DNA from: Metridium senile | Taxonomy: Eukaryota; Cnidaria; Anthozoa; Actiniaria; Metridiidae | Length of the DNA: 64,000 nt | Direction of reading: 5' to 3' | Assembly: GCA_949775045.1 (NCBI GenBank) | Contig: OX459105.1 | Location: forward strand, 890,541 to 954,540 | Part shown: positions 11,340 to 23,966 of the stretch, one piece after another | Layout: each line of letters begins with the position of its first letter | Numbering within the stretch: position 1 is the first letter of the stretch | The notes under the pieces: generated by a model | Seen by the model: only the letters and a program-made list of their open reading frames with translations | Told to the model about the DNA's origin: nothing | The model's database searches: none | Position numbers and translations under genes: made by a program

Positions 11340-13679
11340 AAAGAATATATGGAAAGGAATTAGAAGTATAATTTCACTAAAACCACTAAGCAACAACATA
11401 CCCTCAAAAAATCCTTGTAAATGGTTCTGAATTAGCTGATTGCAATTCCATTGGTAATGCCTTCAATAAACATTTCATCAATATTAGTCAGAAATTAACT
11501 TCGTCAATTCCAGAAGCAAATAAATCTGCTATGAGCTTTATGTCCTCAAGACTTCTTGATTCTTTCCATATTGACCACGTTTCAACAACAGAAATAGAAG
11601 AGGAAATAGATCGATTAGATCCCTCGAAAGCCGTTGGACCATACAGCATACCAGTTTTTGCTCTAAAATTAATACCAAAAGCAATTTCTAATTTCTATTC
11701 GTCAATTCCAGAAGCAAATCAATCTGCTATGAGCTTTATGTCCTCAAGACTTCTTGATTCTTTTCATATTGACCACGTTTCAACAACAGAAATAGAAGAG
11801 GAAATAGATCGATTAAATCCCTCGAAAGCCGTTGGACCATACAGCATACCAGTTTTTGCTCTAAAATTAATAGCAAAAGCAATTTCTAAGCCTCTACAAT
11901 CCATTTTCAATCTTTCGCTATCATGTGGCATAGTTCCAGATAAGTTAAAGATGGCCTCAGTCATTCCGATATTTAAGATCAAAATTAAACCTTGATAATT
12001 ACAGACCAATTTCTTTGCTATCTATCTTTAATCGTATACTTGAAAAACTCATGTATAAAAGACTAATAAGTTTTATTAATAAACATAACTTGATATATGA
12101 AAAGCAGCTGGGCTTTAGACGTCAACACTCAGCAGAAATGGCCATACTTCTAATTACTGACAAAATTCAAAAAACTATTGATAGTGGCATGTATGCTTCC
12201 GGAGTTTTTCTCGACCTTAGCAAAGCCTTTGACACTGTGAACCATGAGATATTATTACAGAAATTTGAATTTTATGGAATAAGAGGTATAGCAAAGAAAT
12301 GGTTTGAATCCTACCTAAGTAATAGGAGACAAAATGTTATTATAGGTAATACAAAATCAGATTTCTTAGAAATTACTTGTAGAGTACCCCAGGGATCAAT
12401 TCTAGGACCTCTTCTGTTTCTACTATATATTAATGACTTTTCCAACTCATCACAAACACTCGATTTTCATATTTTTGCAGACGATACAAATCTCTTTTAT
12501 GCAAACAAAAGCTTAATAGAGCTAGAAAAAGTAGTAAATAACGAATTAATATCCATTCATAGCTGGCTTTGTGCAAACAAGCTTGTACTGAACATAGATA
12601 AATCAAATATAGTAGTTTTCCATCCCCCACAGAAAAAGCTACAATATCAGATTAATATAATAATAAATGGGGAAAATCTAAGTATAGCTCCAAGCACTAA
12701 GTATCTTGGAGTTATCATTGATTCCCATTTAAACTGGAAAGACCAGATATCATATTTAACTAATAAGATAAAACGTAATATTGGAGCTCTTTCTAAACTA
12801 AGACATTTCACCAACTCTGAAATACTCAACAATATCTACTATTCTCTTGTATATCCCTTTTTTACATATGGTGTTATAGCATGGGGTAACACATATTCAA
12901 CCACAATTCAACCCCTCTTTATCTTACAAAAGAAAGCAATAAGAATCATAACACATTCCAAGTATGATGATCATACAGATCCTCTCTTTAATAAATTAAG
13001 TATATTAAAACTTGAGGACCTCATCTATTATTACAATGCAATGTTTATGCATGATTATCACAACAGCAAACTACCAAAGCTATTTGACTCATTTTTTATT
13101 CAGATTTCTAAGATTCATAAATATAATACAAGACTTGCATCTAAATCATCAATCTCTCTCCCTTATGCAAGAACTAACTATGGGAAATTTAATATAAGAT
13201 TCAACGGGGCAAAGGTGTGGAATTCAATAGATGAGGAACTTAAAAATCTTAGCAAAACATTGTTCAAGAAAAAATTGAAAGACGCTTTGCTAAGACATTA
13301 TAATGATGATATGGCTATATAAGTATTTCATTCTGAATTTGATTATCTCTGACAAATGTATGAAACCTTCATATCTTGCAAATATCTTACAAATTATATA
13401 TAACATATACCATCGATAAACAATCCTAAAACAAGTTTTCGTTTGTTTCCTCTTTTTTTGTTAAATTACTTCACTTTTAATTAAATATGTACTTATTGAT
13501 ATATTTATTCTTTTTTTCTCCTTAAAACGTCAAACTTCCATGACTTAATTTGTTTAAATAACTAGGAATATACCAGCTGTCTCGACTAGTCCAAAGCTAC
13601 TACAGCTGGCATGTACCACAAAAACAGTGTATACTATCATATTATTATTATTATTATTATTATTGTAAAATATTGGTAC

Positions 13680-13708
<29 letters not shown>
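11340..13708 (+). mobile_element. 5'-truncated LINE (Jockey/CR1-like) with reverse transcriptase
   Basis: Coding traces begin near 11400 (VNGSELADCNSIGNAFN-like). 11531-11995 carries the N-terminal RT region and 12015-13322 the palm, thumb and C-terminal part. Motifs visible: YRPISLLSIFNRILEKLM, FLDLSKAFDTVNHEILL, VPQGSILGPLLFLLYIND, FADDTNLF (catalytic F-x-D-D), and the C-terminal FNGAKVWNSI. A one-base shift near 11993 separates the two ORFs, and a 198-bp in-frame direct duplication lies in the first (11531-11926). The 3' end is AAATAAAGATTGATTGATTG, a short tandem tail typical of this retrotransposon type. No endonuclease domain is seen, so this is a dead 5'-truncated copy. Confidence 0.9.
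11531..11926 (+). repeat. In-frame 198-bp direct duplication within LINE ORF
   Basis: The block starting ATGAGCTTTATGTCCTCAAG at 11531 recurs at 11729 with very few differences. The offset is 198 bp, exactly 66 codons, so the ORF stays open through both copies. Confidence 0.85.
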
Positions 13709-13711
<3 letters not shown>

Positions 13712-13991
13712 TTTGAGATCTAGATTCTAGACTCTAAATCAGTAGAGCTTAATAGAGTTATCACTGTATACATTTTTTTGATAGAACATTGCATGGTAGT
13801 AAGGAAAGAAGGAAGGAAGGAAAGAAGGAAGGAAAGAAGGAAGGACATTTTATTTATATCCACAATAAAAACATCAGTCAATTGTTACAATAATATTATC
13901 AATAAAAAATTAAAATTCTATTTATAAAAAAAAACGATACTGGTTTACATGTTTGTCGTGGAGCCTTTTGGAATACATCGTTCGTTTTTTT
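13709..13991. other. AT-rich spacer with GGAA-type simple repeat
   Basis: Contains the purine tract at 13797-13846 (GGAAGGAAAGAAGG words) and nothing else recognisable. Confidence 0.4.
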
Positions 13992-15539
<1,548 letters not shown>

Positions 15540-15835
15540 GAGGCTCACGGACACTAAAAAGAGCAAATTGTGATATTAAAAACATTGATTTAGAAATCGA
15601 AACAATAGAATGCCGCTTATAGATTTTAGTTAGTTTTACTTCATTTTTTTAGATTTGTATATTATATTTTTAAGTGATTGTATAGATTTTTTTTTTATAT
15701 ACACAATTTTCCTCTATCCTTTCTTTGAATTTTCTAAATTATTACTACTTTTATGCATGTACTGTGACAACGATTTTAGATACACGATGTAATTTTATAT
15801 AAATTTCAATGATTGTAATTATTATTATTATTATT

Positions 15836-15898
<63 letters not shown>

Positions 15899-16023
15899 TA
15901 ATGATGAAGGAAGGATTTTATTGCAGAAATGTTTCCGATAATTAGGTTATGCCAATGAGGACTGGATTGAATTATGTAATACAACAGTTCAAAAACGATG
16001 TACATTGCCGGATCACGGTTTAA
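15540..16023. repeat. Spacer with (ATT)n/(GAT)n microsatellite
   Basis: 15818-15838 is (ATT)n and runs directly into (GAT)n to about 15898. The rest is AT-rich with no gene seen. Confidence 0.6.
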
Positions 16024-16482
16024 TTAAGTAATGATGTGTGTAAGAAGTAGGCAACTCTCTATTGTTCTGCGGCAATAGCAACCTCCCCACATAAGAATGT
16101 CTTAGTTTTCAGACTGAAAGTATAGCCTATAGGTAACACATTTTAAAAATAAAATGTGCAAAAACTCTGTTTTGGAACAAAGTTTCTTTTGTACTAAAAG
16201 ATCTCGTCCAATCATAAACACTCAAAACAATATAGCCAAAAGACGTTTACAATTCGATATGTTCCCCACATAGAAATTTTGGTATATAAAGGCTCAGGAA
16301 ATCTTAGATGAAAAGGGAATTAGATATCAAATAAAATATTAAAAAATCCGCTTAGTTTTGAAATTATGGCAGATTTTCATGTTTTAACCAATGAGATGGA
16401 CGGATTAGACAATGCACAATTAGCACCTTTCTGCATTCCATTGCCGTTTGCCTGCCTACTTCTTACACACATCATTACTTAA
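16024..16482. mobile_element. MITE with TTAAGTAATGATGTGTGTAA ends
   Basis: The left arm TTAAGTAATGATGTGTGTAA plus GAAGTAGGCAA is mirrored at 16453-16482. The interior has no ORF. A related half-end (CCCACTTCTTACGCAGACCA) is at 25092-25125. Confidence 0.7.
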
Positions 16483-16634
16483 GTTGAAGAGACCTGATTA
16501 TGCACATAAGGCGTTTACAATGCTCAGGAGACCAAAGGAATGAACCGTACAAAAAAAAAAGGAATGAAACAAAGGATCAAAATGAGCGATTATACAATAA
16601 CATTGAAAACAAAAGAAAAAATGGGTTATCTGCA

Positions 16635-16675
16635 TTAGTCAAAAATTCGTCCGGTCCCGTGTAAACCTAGCTAAC
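16635..16675. mobile_element. Orphan right end of the 9796-10022 MITE family
   Basis: GTCAAAAATTCGTCCGGTCC then CGTGTAAACCTAGC is nearly identical to the right end at 9988-10022; no left end accompanies it. Confidence 0.6.
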
Positions 16676-16784
16676 AATAATGCCATATGACTTGAACTGC
16701 AAATTCTAAGCACTCGGACTTAAATTTCAGTTCAAGTCCGCTTGGACGTACTTACGCTGGTATCAAGTATCTGCATGTGATCAA

Positions 16785-17030
16785 AAAACAATAGGTGGAT
16801 GAAAGATTGTACGGAATGTGAACATCTTTAGATTTTGGACACATATATTCTTGTATTTCATTGTTGTTGAACAATAGTTGTAGTCGGGTCATAATTTCAA
16901 CATACGCAAGTGTTGCACATTAGTTTGACCCGATTCGTTGTTAATTATAACAATGAAATACAAGCATCTTTTGTTCAACTTCTAAAGATGTTCACATTCC
17001 GTACAATCTTTCATCTCACCTATTGTTTTT
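16785..17030. repeat. Long palindromic element
   Basis: AAAAACAATAGGTGGATGAA, GATTGTACGGAATGTGAACA and TCTTTAGA on the left are matched in reverse by the sequence ending at 17030. Arms are about 60 bp, plus inner matches (GTATTTCATTGTT, GGGTCA). A MITE-type element. Confidence 0.7.
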
Positions 17031-17254
17031 AAAGCGCAAGAAGTCGAAAATAGTGGTAAAGCAAAAAGGTCTTTAGACTTGATGGAATTAAACGTGCTTT
17101 TGTTTCCAACTTTTCCAATAATTACCGAATAGCTCGAATAGTCGCGACAAGTGACCAATAACATCAAACTTGTGGTACCATATCACGACCTAACCTTTAA
17201 TGTGAGTGTCTTCTAATACACCTCACAAATATGTGGCTTAGAAGTATAAGTGTA

Positions 17255-18510
17255 GAAGTATGGATTTTAAAAAAGCATTAGACCTAGTAAATCACGATCT
17301 ACTACTACATAAACGTCTTTCGTATGGCGTTAATAGCACAGCATACCAATGGTTCAAGACCTATCTAAAGGACAGAACACAAGTTGTATCCATAGAAAAC
17401 TGTACTTCGGACCCCGCCCCTGTAAATTCAGGAATTCCCCAAGGATTGTGTTTGGGACCAATGCTGTTCATCACTTTTGTAAATGATCTACCCACCATCA
17501 ACACAGAATGCCAGACATACATGTACGTGGACGACACCTCTCTTTGTGTCTCCAGCCAATCGATAACAGAGATTAACTCAAAACTACAAAACAGCTTGAA
17601 CAACCTCAGCACATGGGCGTCACAGAATAAAATGATTCTACACCCTAAAAAGACAAAAGTGATGCTTATTGGAAGCAAACAAAGACTCAAAGACTCTATC
17701 CTCTTATCATCCGCATCAATAATGAGACCATAGATCAATCAAAATGCGAAAAACTTCTGGAGGTATACATTGACGCTAACTTAAACTGGGAAGACCACAT
17801 AACTAAAACTATCAAGAAGTTCAACACAAAATTGGAATTTATCAGACGTGCTAAGCTATTCCTTGCATTGAATTCACTAGAAACACTTAACAACTCGATC
17901 GCACGGCCAGCTATGGAGTATTGCTGCTCAGTATGGGGGAACTGTGATTCGGAACAACTAAATCGACTTTTATTGGCCCAAAAGCGAGGAGTACGACTCC
18001 TAGTCAATGCCGAGAGGATGTCACCATCTTTGCCATTATTCAAAACATTAAAGCAGATACCCTTCTCAGATATAGTCATCGTCCGTATACTTACCATAGT
18101 ATATAAGCTACTTAATGGATCGACTCCAACACCTCTAGCCTCCTTGCTGATAACACCAACGCACAAATATAATACAAGATCTAAAGCGTCAAAATTAGTA
18201 CTACCTAAAGTAAAGACCAACTTTGGTAAGCGAAGCTTCTCGATCCTGGCACCAAGACCGTGGAACTCTCTGGACGACAGTATCACCAACTTGAAAAACA
18301 TTAAACAATTTACAAAAGCAATAAAAGACCTCGCATTTCAAAAACTAAAGAGCAACGTTATACTTGAAAACACTAGACTATATTAAAACATCACTGCACT
18401 CAATAACAATTAATCCCATTTTATATACTACGGGCCAGATTGGAAAAAAGTGTGTAAACTTTATCTGTTACCCAATAAAGATCATTATTATTATCATTAT
18501 TATTATTATA
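17255..18510 (+). mobile_element. LINE fragment with reverse transcriptase, frameshifted
   Basis: 17260-17733 begins inside RT: MDFKKALDLVNHDLLLHKRL, SGIPQGLCLGPMLFITFVND, and YVDDTS (catalytic D-D pair). After a frameshift near 17730 the frame continues to 18386 (NLNWEDHITKTIKKFN-like, then ARPAMEYCCSVWGNCDSEQL, YNTRSKASKLVLP, RSFSILAPRPWNSLDD). The tail AATAAAGATCATTATTATTA ends the element near 18510. It is a different subfamily from the 11.3-13.7 kb LINE (the RT identity is clearly low). 5'-truncated and dead. Confidence 0.85.
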
Positions 18511-18648
18511 TGCTAAAGCAAGGCAAGCACCATGCACACGAAATTTAGACTTTTTTTTCTATTTTCTTCGGACGAATGTTAATTTGGCATTTAAAACCTC
18601 ACTTAAAATCTCAATTTTAAAATTACAATATTTTTTACTACAAATTAA

Positions 18649-19217
18649 GGACGTTCGCGGGCAAATGAATTAACCATAGATTTCTCTTCAAACTTCGCAT
18701 GTTGAAGAACGATCATTATACAAGTTTAATGAGCAAATAAAAAATGGGCCGTCACGATACTCGTTTAGGAGTGAGATGATCTCAAAGTGCAGCCTTGTTC
18801 TTGTCAAAAATCGCTCACGCGCAATACCAACAATTCGAGAAAAAAGTCATTTTTGGGGAGAAAAAAACAATAAATACAACCAACCCTTTGTTTTGACTCA
18901 AATTCGCCGCCATCGTGCAACATTCGGTGACGCTATCGACCGATGAAGGTTTAAGTTTTCAAGCGAATACGCGTATTATTCATTATTTAACAATAACTTT
19001 TTCTTCAAATTTTGAACACATGCAACTTTTGTAATTCTTCATTAATTTTTAAAATACATAATGGGGGTCACCGTATTGGTTTTCAAGATATGATCAGAAA
19101 TCGGGCTGCAAACTCCGAAAAATCGCTCGCCATCTTGTTTCGTGGAACGCCTGGATGATTTTATAAATGAAACTAGGTGTTCCACGGCGCGCGCAGAAAC
19201 AATGCCCGCGAACGTCC
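18649..19217. mobile_element. Non-autonomous transposon with TTAA target duplication
   Basis: The ends GGACGTTCGCGGGCA and TGCCCGCGAACGTCC are perfect inverted repeats, each flanked by TTAA (18645-18648 and 19218-19221). TTAA specificity is the hallmark of piggyBac and Kolobok transposons. There is also an inner near-inverted pair, CGTGGAACGCCTGG / CTAGGTGTTCCACG. No transposase ORF. Confidence 0.85.
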
Positions 19218-19221
19218 TTAA

Positions 19222-19532
19222 ACTTCTATGCCTGTGCAAGGCATTGGGTGCTAGGCATTTGGTTTTTAAATTATTATTGTTCATCCTTATTCAGTATTCT
19301 TCTTCTCATTTCATATTCTCGTCTCTTCCCTGTTTTGATTCTTATTGTTTTCTCATTATTCTGTCTTTTATCTATTTCATATTCTTTTTCTAATATCTAT
19401 TGATCATTCTTCATTTCATTCTCGCTCGTATTCTGTTCTTACTTTCTATATCAGGCCCGCTATTATCTCTTTTAATTCGTATTATATTATCATTCTCATT
19501 TCAGAACAAACAGCAGCAAAACTTCCATCACA
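19222..19532 (+). promoter_or_regulatory. Probable 5' UTR intron end and leader of GT31 gene
   Basis: A strongly pyrimidine-rich stretch (TTCTCATTTCAG ending at 19504) followed by CAGCAGCAAAACTTCCATCACA and the ATG at 19533 looks like an intron acceptor and a short spliced leader. No upstream non-coding exon was pinned down. Confidence 0.35.
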
Positions 19533-20654
19533 ATGAGAAGGTCGACACGAAGGTTATTCGTCAAAGCACTACCAGTTCTCGCCGTAATTGGTATCTATTA
19601 CTACGTAATAAACGGCAACGAGTCCTTTACTACTCTTATTCCCCCGGTATGTGGAAATGCTTCAGATATCATCGACTTAGACGCTGTTATATTTACACCA
19701 TTGAACAGACCAAAAGTCGATATCTTCATCAATATCCCTGTAGCAGGGCATTTTGATATCAGGCGAAAAGTACTACGCGAAACGTGGATTTCTTCAGTAA
19801 AGAAATACTCCGTTGCATATCGGTTCTTCACAGATAGTATTAACATTAAGTCAGAAATTAAGATGAACTTAGAGAAAGAAAATGAAAAGTATCATGATAT
19901 AGTATTTCTGCCGACGAAGCAAGGTTACTGGTTGACTCATAGATACCTCTTTGCGATGTTCTGGGGCTACCAGCATTATAACTTCTCATTCTACATGAAG
20001 GTTGATGATGACTACTTTGTGTGTCTCAATAACTTGTTTAACGATTTGCAGTATCGTAAACATGAGAAGCTTTTGTACTGGGGTTATTTTCGCTGTGATC
20101 CAAAGATGGTGTTTATGGATGAAGGGTTTTTGATCATATCCGTAGATCTTGTTCAAGAGATCATGAAGCGTAACAACTCTCTTTGCTGCCATCCCCTCGC
20201 TGACCAAATGATCGCAATGTGGGTGAACAGACTTGAACACGAGGGCTATAACGTCACCTATCTCCCTGACAACTCCCGCCTTATGCATTATAGAAAGTAC
20301 TTAAAAAAAGAACATAGCAACATGTGTAAGGAGATTTTAGGTATTCATCAGGCTTATCCAAAGCATATGGCAAGGTATTGGAACATCACTAAGGATAACT
20401 GGTTTGATATTTCTAGCGATGAGTTTGTTAAAGTTGAAAGAAAAAAGTATAGTCACTATTGTTCTCAGCCAAAGGGCTGGGACTGGAGGGTACTAGGTCC
20501 CTTCTATAAACACGAGCCTAAACCTTGCTGGGAGCCTGGGCTCCGCTGGCCGGAGCTTGAGAAGTACAGAGAAGTCCAAAGTAGAGAACTTGAGGAGAGC
20601 ATCGCCAACTATTCCGGCCATGCGCCCACTCACAAGGTCAGCGGTGCAACATAA
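19533..20654 (+). CDS. GT31 beta-1,3-galactosyltransferase-like protein
   Basis: 373 residues, intact single coding exon. Residues 1-7 are basic (MRRSTRR) and 8-26 form a signal anchor, giving a type II Golgi membrane topology. GT31 (Pfam Galactosyl_T) motifs in order: RRKVLRETW (77-85), KQGYWLTHRYLFAMFWGY (129-146), the metal-binding FYMKVDDDYFV (153-163), YWGYF (182-186), EGFLIISVDLVQEI (197-210). The usual E-D-V motif is replaced by HPLADQMIAMW (220-230), as in divergent family members. NXS/T sequons occur around residues 42, 150, 214, 240. The family transfers Gal or GlcNAc in beta-1,3 linkage from UDP-sugar; the exact acceptor cannot be told. The C-terminal tail (ESIANYSGHAP) is echoed by an orphan minus-strand exon at 21528-21641. 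Confidence 0.85.
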   Translation: MRRSTRRLFVKALPVLAVIGIYYYVINGNESFTTLIPPVCGNASDIIDLDAVIFTPLNRPKVDIFINIPVAGHFDIRRKVLRETWISSVKKYSVAYRFFTDSINIKSEIKMNLEKENEKYHDIVFLPTKQGYWLTHRYLFAMFWGYQHYNFSFYMKVDDDYFVCLNNLFNDLQYRKHEKLLYWGYFRCDPKMVFMDEGFLIISVDLVQEIMKRNNSLCCHPLADQMIAMWVNRLEHEGYNVTYLPDNSRLMHYRKYLKKEHSNMCKEILGIHQAYPKHMARYWNITKDNWFDISSDEFVKVERKKYSHYCSQPKGWDWRVLGPFYKHEPKPCWEPGLRWPELEKYREVQSRELEESIANYSGHAPTHKVSGAT

Positions 20655-21527
20655 AAGCGGTAGATAATTTTATCAGCTTTTACAAAGAAATGTATAGAGG
20701 ATCAAAGTTATTTTCGAATTATAAAATTCTCGGTAAGGATTTGTCAATTTACCTAACCGGAAATATATTATATGACATTAAGGCATTTGATTTTTACCAA
20801 ACATAGCTTTATTTATTGAATAGAAACCTTTCATTTCGATAGTTCAGTTTTCTTTCCCTACATGCTCTGTATTCAGAAATATTCAGATTGCAAAATTGCA
20901 AGAAAAACACGAAAAGTGTGATATTCAGAGCATCCTTTTTCAAAATCAAAGCTTGTTACCTCATTTACCGTTGCCGTTCCATAAACTAAATACGTCATAA
21001 ATTGCTTGTGTGAAATTTGTCGTCGATCGAACGAGGTTTTACCTTTCCTTTTTAACTTTGAAAAAGCTCCAAATTGAATTGACGTTCGTAAGACGCCATA
21101 TACTTGCAATCCCAACTTGCAGGTACTTTGTGATGCGATAACTTTGGACATTCTTCGCAAACTAAGGCATGTTTGATACCAAAATGAAGCTAATTTACCC
21201 AACTAATATATACAATAGAGTTTAATGGGATAGTTTTTAAAGAAAAGGCAAACCGGAGCAAGAAAGTTGGGTTTCACCGAGTGCGGGCCTGAGCGAGCTT
21301 GGGCTCCCTGTGGCTTTGCTCAGATCGTCGGCATGTCGTTGTTATTTCGCTTGTAATTTACCAATTTTATAACATTGAACTCTACAAATGTTCAAGAGTT
21401 ACGGTTTGATAGTTGCCTCAATATCCTTTGGTGTTAAATTGACTAAAAGAATCGTATTTAAATCATAGTTTTGTACAATCGATTTTGATTCTATCTTGGA
21501 TTCCCGAATCGGTGTTTACTTTCTATT
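20655..21527. other. 3' flank of GT31 gene; no gene seen
   Basis: AT-rich with several AATAAA-like words. GAGCGAGCTTGGGCTCCCTG at 21291-21310 matches the end of the palindrome at 56726-56957 and is probably a solo MITE end. Confidence 0.4.
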
Positions 21528-21641
21528 TTACACATGGTATCCGCTGGCCTCGATGACTGGCGGAAGTCCGGAATAGTTGGCGATGGTCTCCACACCAGAG
21601 AGAAACTCTGGCTCAACTACTCGTTCTAGGATTTCTACAAT
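21528..21641 (-). CDS. Orphan terminal exon resembling GT31 C-terminal tail
   Basis: On the minus strand a good acceptor (TTTTTTTCCAG, ending 21642) is followed by 37 codons to a TAA at 21528-21530. It reads IVEILERVVEPEFLSGVETI then ANYSGLPPVIEASGYHV. The stretch ETIANYSGLPP aligns with ESIANYSGHAP at the end of the GT31 protein, and the DNA (CATCGCCAACTATTCCGG) is shared. It is probably the last exon of an inverted paralogue whose other exons lie at higher coordinates and are lost or unrecognised. Phase 0 at the acceptor. Confidence 0.5.
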   Translation of the reverse strand: MVEILERVVEPEFLSGVETIANYSGLPPVIEASGYHV

Positions 21642-21710
21642 CTGGAAAAAAATCAACACCAATTTTCTGCCTGGACCATCCAAACAAATGCAACAAAGCA
21701 ACTTCTGCAA

Positions 21711-22390
21711 AATCCTTTCAAATAAATTCCAACAAGTAGTATATTTATTAATTTTTCATATATATTTTTTCTTATTGGCGATTAACTATAGGGGTTGGGT
21801 TAGTTGGGATATTCTTATTGGGTGGGACGTTGGTGTACTGTATTGTAAAGGGGACTTCGTGTCCTATTATACAACACCTGCTCTATAGGCGAATCTTTTA
21901 GAAAATAAGGTGAAAATAAAGGAATTTTCTACTACTGTAAAGAAAGAAAATTAGGAAAATTCGATACACGAATTGGTTTTGTTACTTATTACATAATTGG
22001 CACCATTCACTGAAATTGGCAGAGTGACCATGGTAGCTAGCAGGTTAGGGAGTGTCCAGGAAGGGTTTTTCTATAAGCAGCCTGTTGCAAGTAATTTATA
22101 ATTCAACATATTCAACACTTTAGTCATGCGTATCATGATCTCTGATACAGCGTTAAGACCAGTGCTAAAATTGACTTGTACCAGTTTTAAGGATCGCCTA
22201 ACTTTCTAGTTACAGCCAATACACTTCCTTTTACATTATCTCATGTTTTTAGCAGTTACAGTGTAATCTTTTCATTGGTTCTTTAATCATACGCATTGTA
22301 ATCCTACTTATTATTTATGTATACGTTATTTGTGCAATAGGATGACAAAAGAATATTGTATGTAGTATTAGAGTATAAATAAGGGTACGA
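21711..22390. other. No feature seen
   Basis: No ORF, array or inverted repeat that I can support. Confidence 0.3.
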
Positions 22391-22394
22391 AGTA

Positions 22395-22624
22395 ATTGTA
22401 AAATGGAGACCAACTAGCCCAGTGCTAGAGACCAACTACAATTGGCGAATAAAATAATGACACATTGCCTACAATTGTTAATGGATAATTTAAACCTATA
22501 AATAGATTACAGTTTTAATCACGTATTCAGGTGTTATCCCCCCTCCCCCCTCTTCAATGTTGTTCTACCTTGATTGAAGAACGACCCATTGACAATTTTA
22601 TAGTTGATTGACCAACATTGCCTA

Positions 22625-22655
<31 letters not shown>

Positions 22656-22805
22656 GGGGGATTCAGATTTTGTAAATGGTACGTATTTGGGGGCCCTGTG
22701 TATCAAACTGTCAAACTATTTATTCGCCGATTGTAGCCCAGTGTTGGAGACCAACTAGCCGTTGGCTGGAGACCAACAGCTGTGTGCTAGAGACCACTTA
22801 GCGAG
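22395..22805. repeat. Short tandem repeat GGAGACCAACTAGCCCAGTG split by a MITE
   Basis: About 22-bp units (GAGACCAACTAGCCCAGTGC) occur before 22436 and after 22736. The interruption is the element at 22436-22736. Confidence 0.7.
22436..22736. mobile_element. MITE with CTACAATTGGCGAATAAA ends and a 30-G run
   Basis: The ends CTACAATTGGCGAATAAA and TTTATTCGCCGATTGTAG are inverted copies with one mismatch. Inside, 22625-22654 is an uninterrupted run of 30 G, then A and five more G, facing a CCCCCCTCCCCCC tract at 22539-22551. Confidence 0.75.
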
Positions 22806-23130
22806 AGCTAGGATACTAGTAAAGTCATGCAAGATTAAAGCTTATCATCAGTCATCTCCGTGCCTCGTACTTCAAGTCCCGTGCTGTCCCGCAGGGTAAT
22901 TTTACGGACCCACGCTACGCGAGTTCGCTACTACCGAATGCTAATCCTTCCCAAAGGTTCATTGTAGTGCAACCAAAATATTCCCGTAACACTACTAACT
23001 AATTTGTTATTCATTCATGGGCCAAGTAAAATCGCTCTAACATTTACAGATAGACATAACGTTAATGTGACGACACTTATAATTTTTAGGACAGACTATC
23101 TTATAAATCTTATATAAGACATTATCCGGG
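22806..23130. other. No feature seen
   Basis: Unremarkable sequence; no coding or repeat signal I can support. Confidence 0.3.
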
Positions 23131-23654
23131 TCAAAAAACACTAATTAATCTATTATGATCAAGAGATTTAAGCTTACTTTTAAAGCATCCGACAGATGCA
23201 CACGAGTTAATATCCATAATTTGGTAATAAGTTCCATAAGGGAGCAATTCTGACAACAAAGGAATCCCTGAAAAGTGACGTTTTTGAGCTGAGTAAGTTA
23301 AAGTTAAGGACTGCATGATTTCGATTTACGGGTACGACTGTTTACAGTTGGTCAAGTAACTGGATAGATCTTGCTTAACTTCGCCAGCTTTAGATTTAAA
23401 GAAAAAAATATGGGCTATAGATATTCGAGCCAGTAGTTATATAAAATCAGTGTTCTTAGTTCATTAAAGTTTAAATCAGATATTTTGCAAATAAATCTAG
23501 TGGCTCCTCGAATTCTCTGGATTTTCTCTATTAAAAGTAAGTTGTAAATAGAAGACTGCGGTGCCCAGACTTAAGAGCAAAAACACATATTTGAGTGCAC
23601 CAGAGAAACGTACAATTGCTTCAAAGCATCTAGTTTTAAATCTTAATAATAAGT

Positions 23655-23783
23655 ACTTATTGACTGAGTTAGGTCGTGCCGTACGGGAAAATATTTGGCT
23701 CGCGGTCATGACGTACGGAACGAGCCAAATGACCAAGAGCCAAATATTTTCCCGTACGGCCCGACCTAACTCAGTCAATAAGT
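23655..23783. mobile_element. Palindromic MITE rich in CCGTACGG words
   Basis: The arm ACTTATTGACTGAGTTAGGT plus CGTGCCGTACGGGAAAATAT plus TTGGCT is mirrored exactly except one base at 23738-23783. It is inserted in the LINE remnant. Confidence 0.85.
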
Positions 23784-23787
23784 TTTT

Positions 23788-23966
23788 TTATCATATGACC
23801 CGTATTTTGCCCAGCGCGCGCCATTTTTGTTGTGATGTTTCGAATAGCTGGTCCGTACGTGTTTGTACGGACCAGGTGAAAAAAGCCGTACGGACCCCAT
23901 CACGTGACTTTTTTCCGAAGGTTTTCTTAAGAGCGCGCGCCGGGCAAAATACGGGTCATATGATAA
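23788..23966. mobile_element. Second palindrome directly adjoining, shared GTACGG words
   Basis: TTATCATATGACCCGTATTT plus TGCCC(A)GCGCGCGCC is mirrored at 23931-23966. Inside is a smaller hairpin GGTCCGTACG...GTACGGACC. Only four bases separate it from the previous palindrome. Confidence 0.8.
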
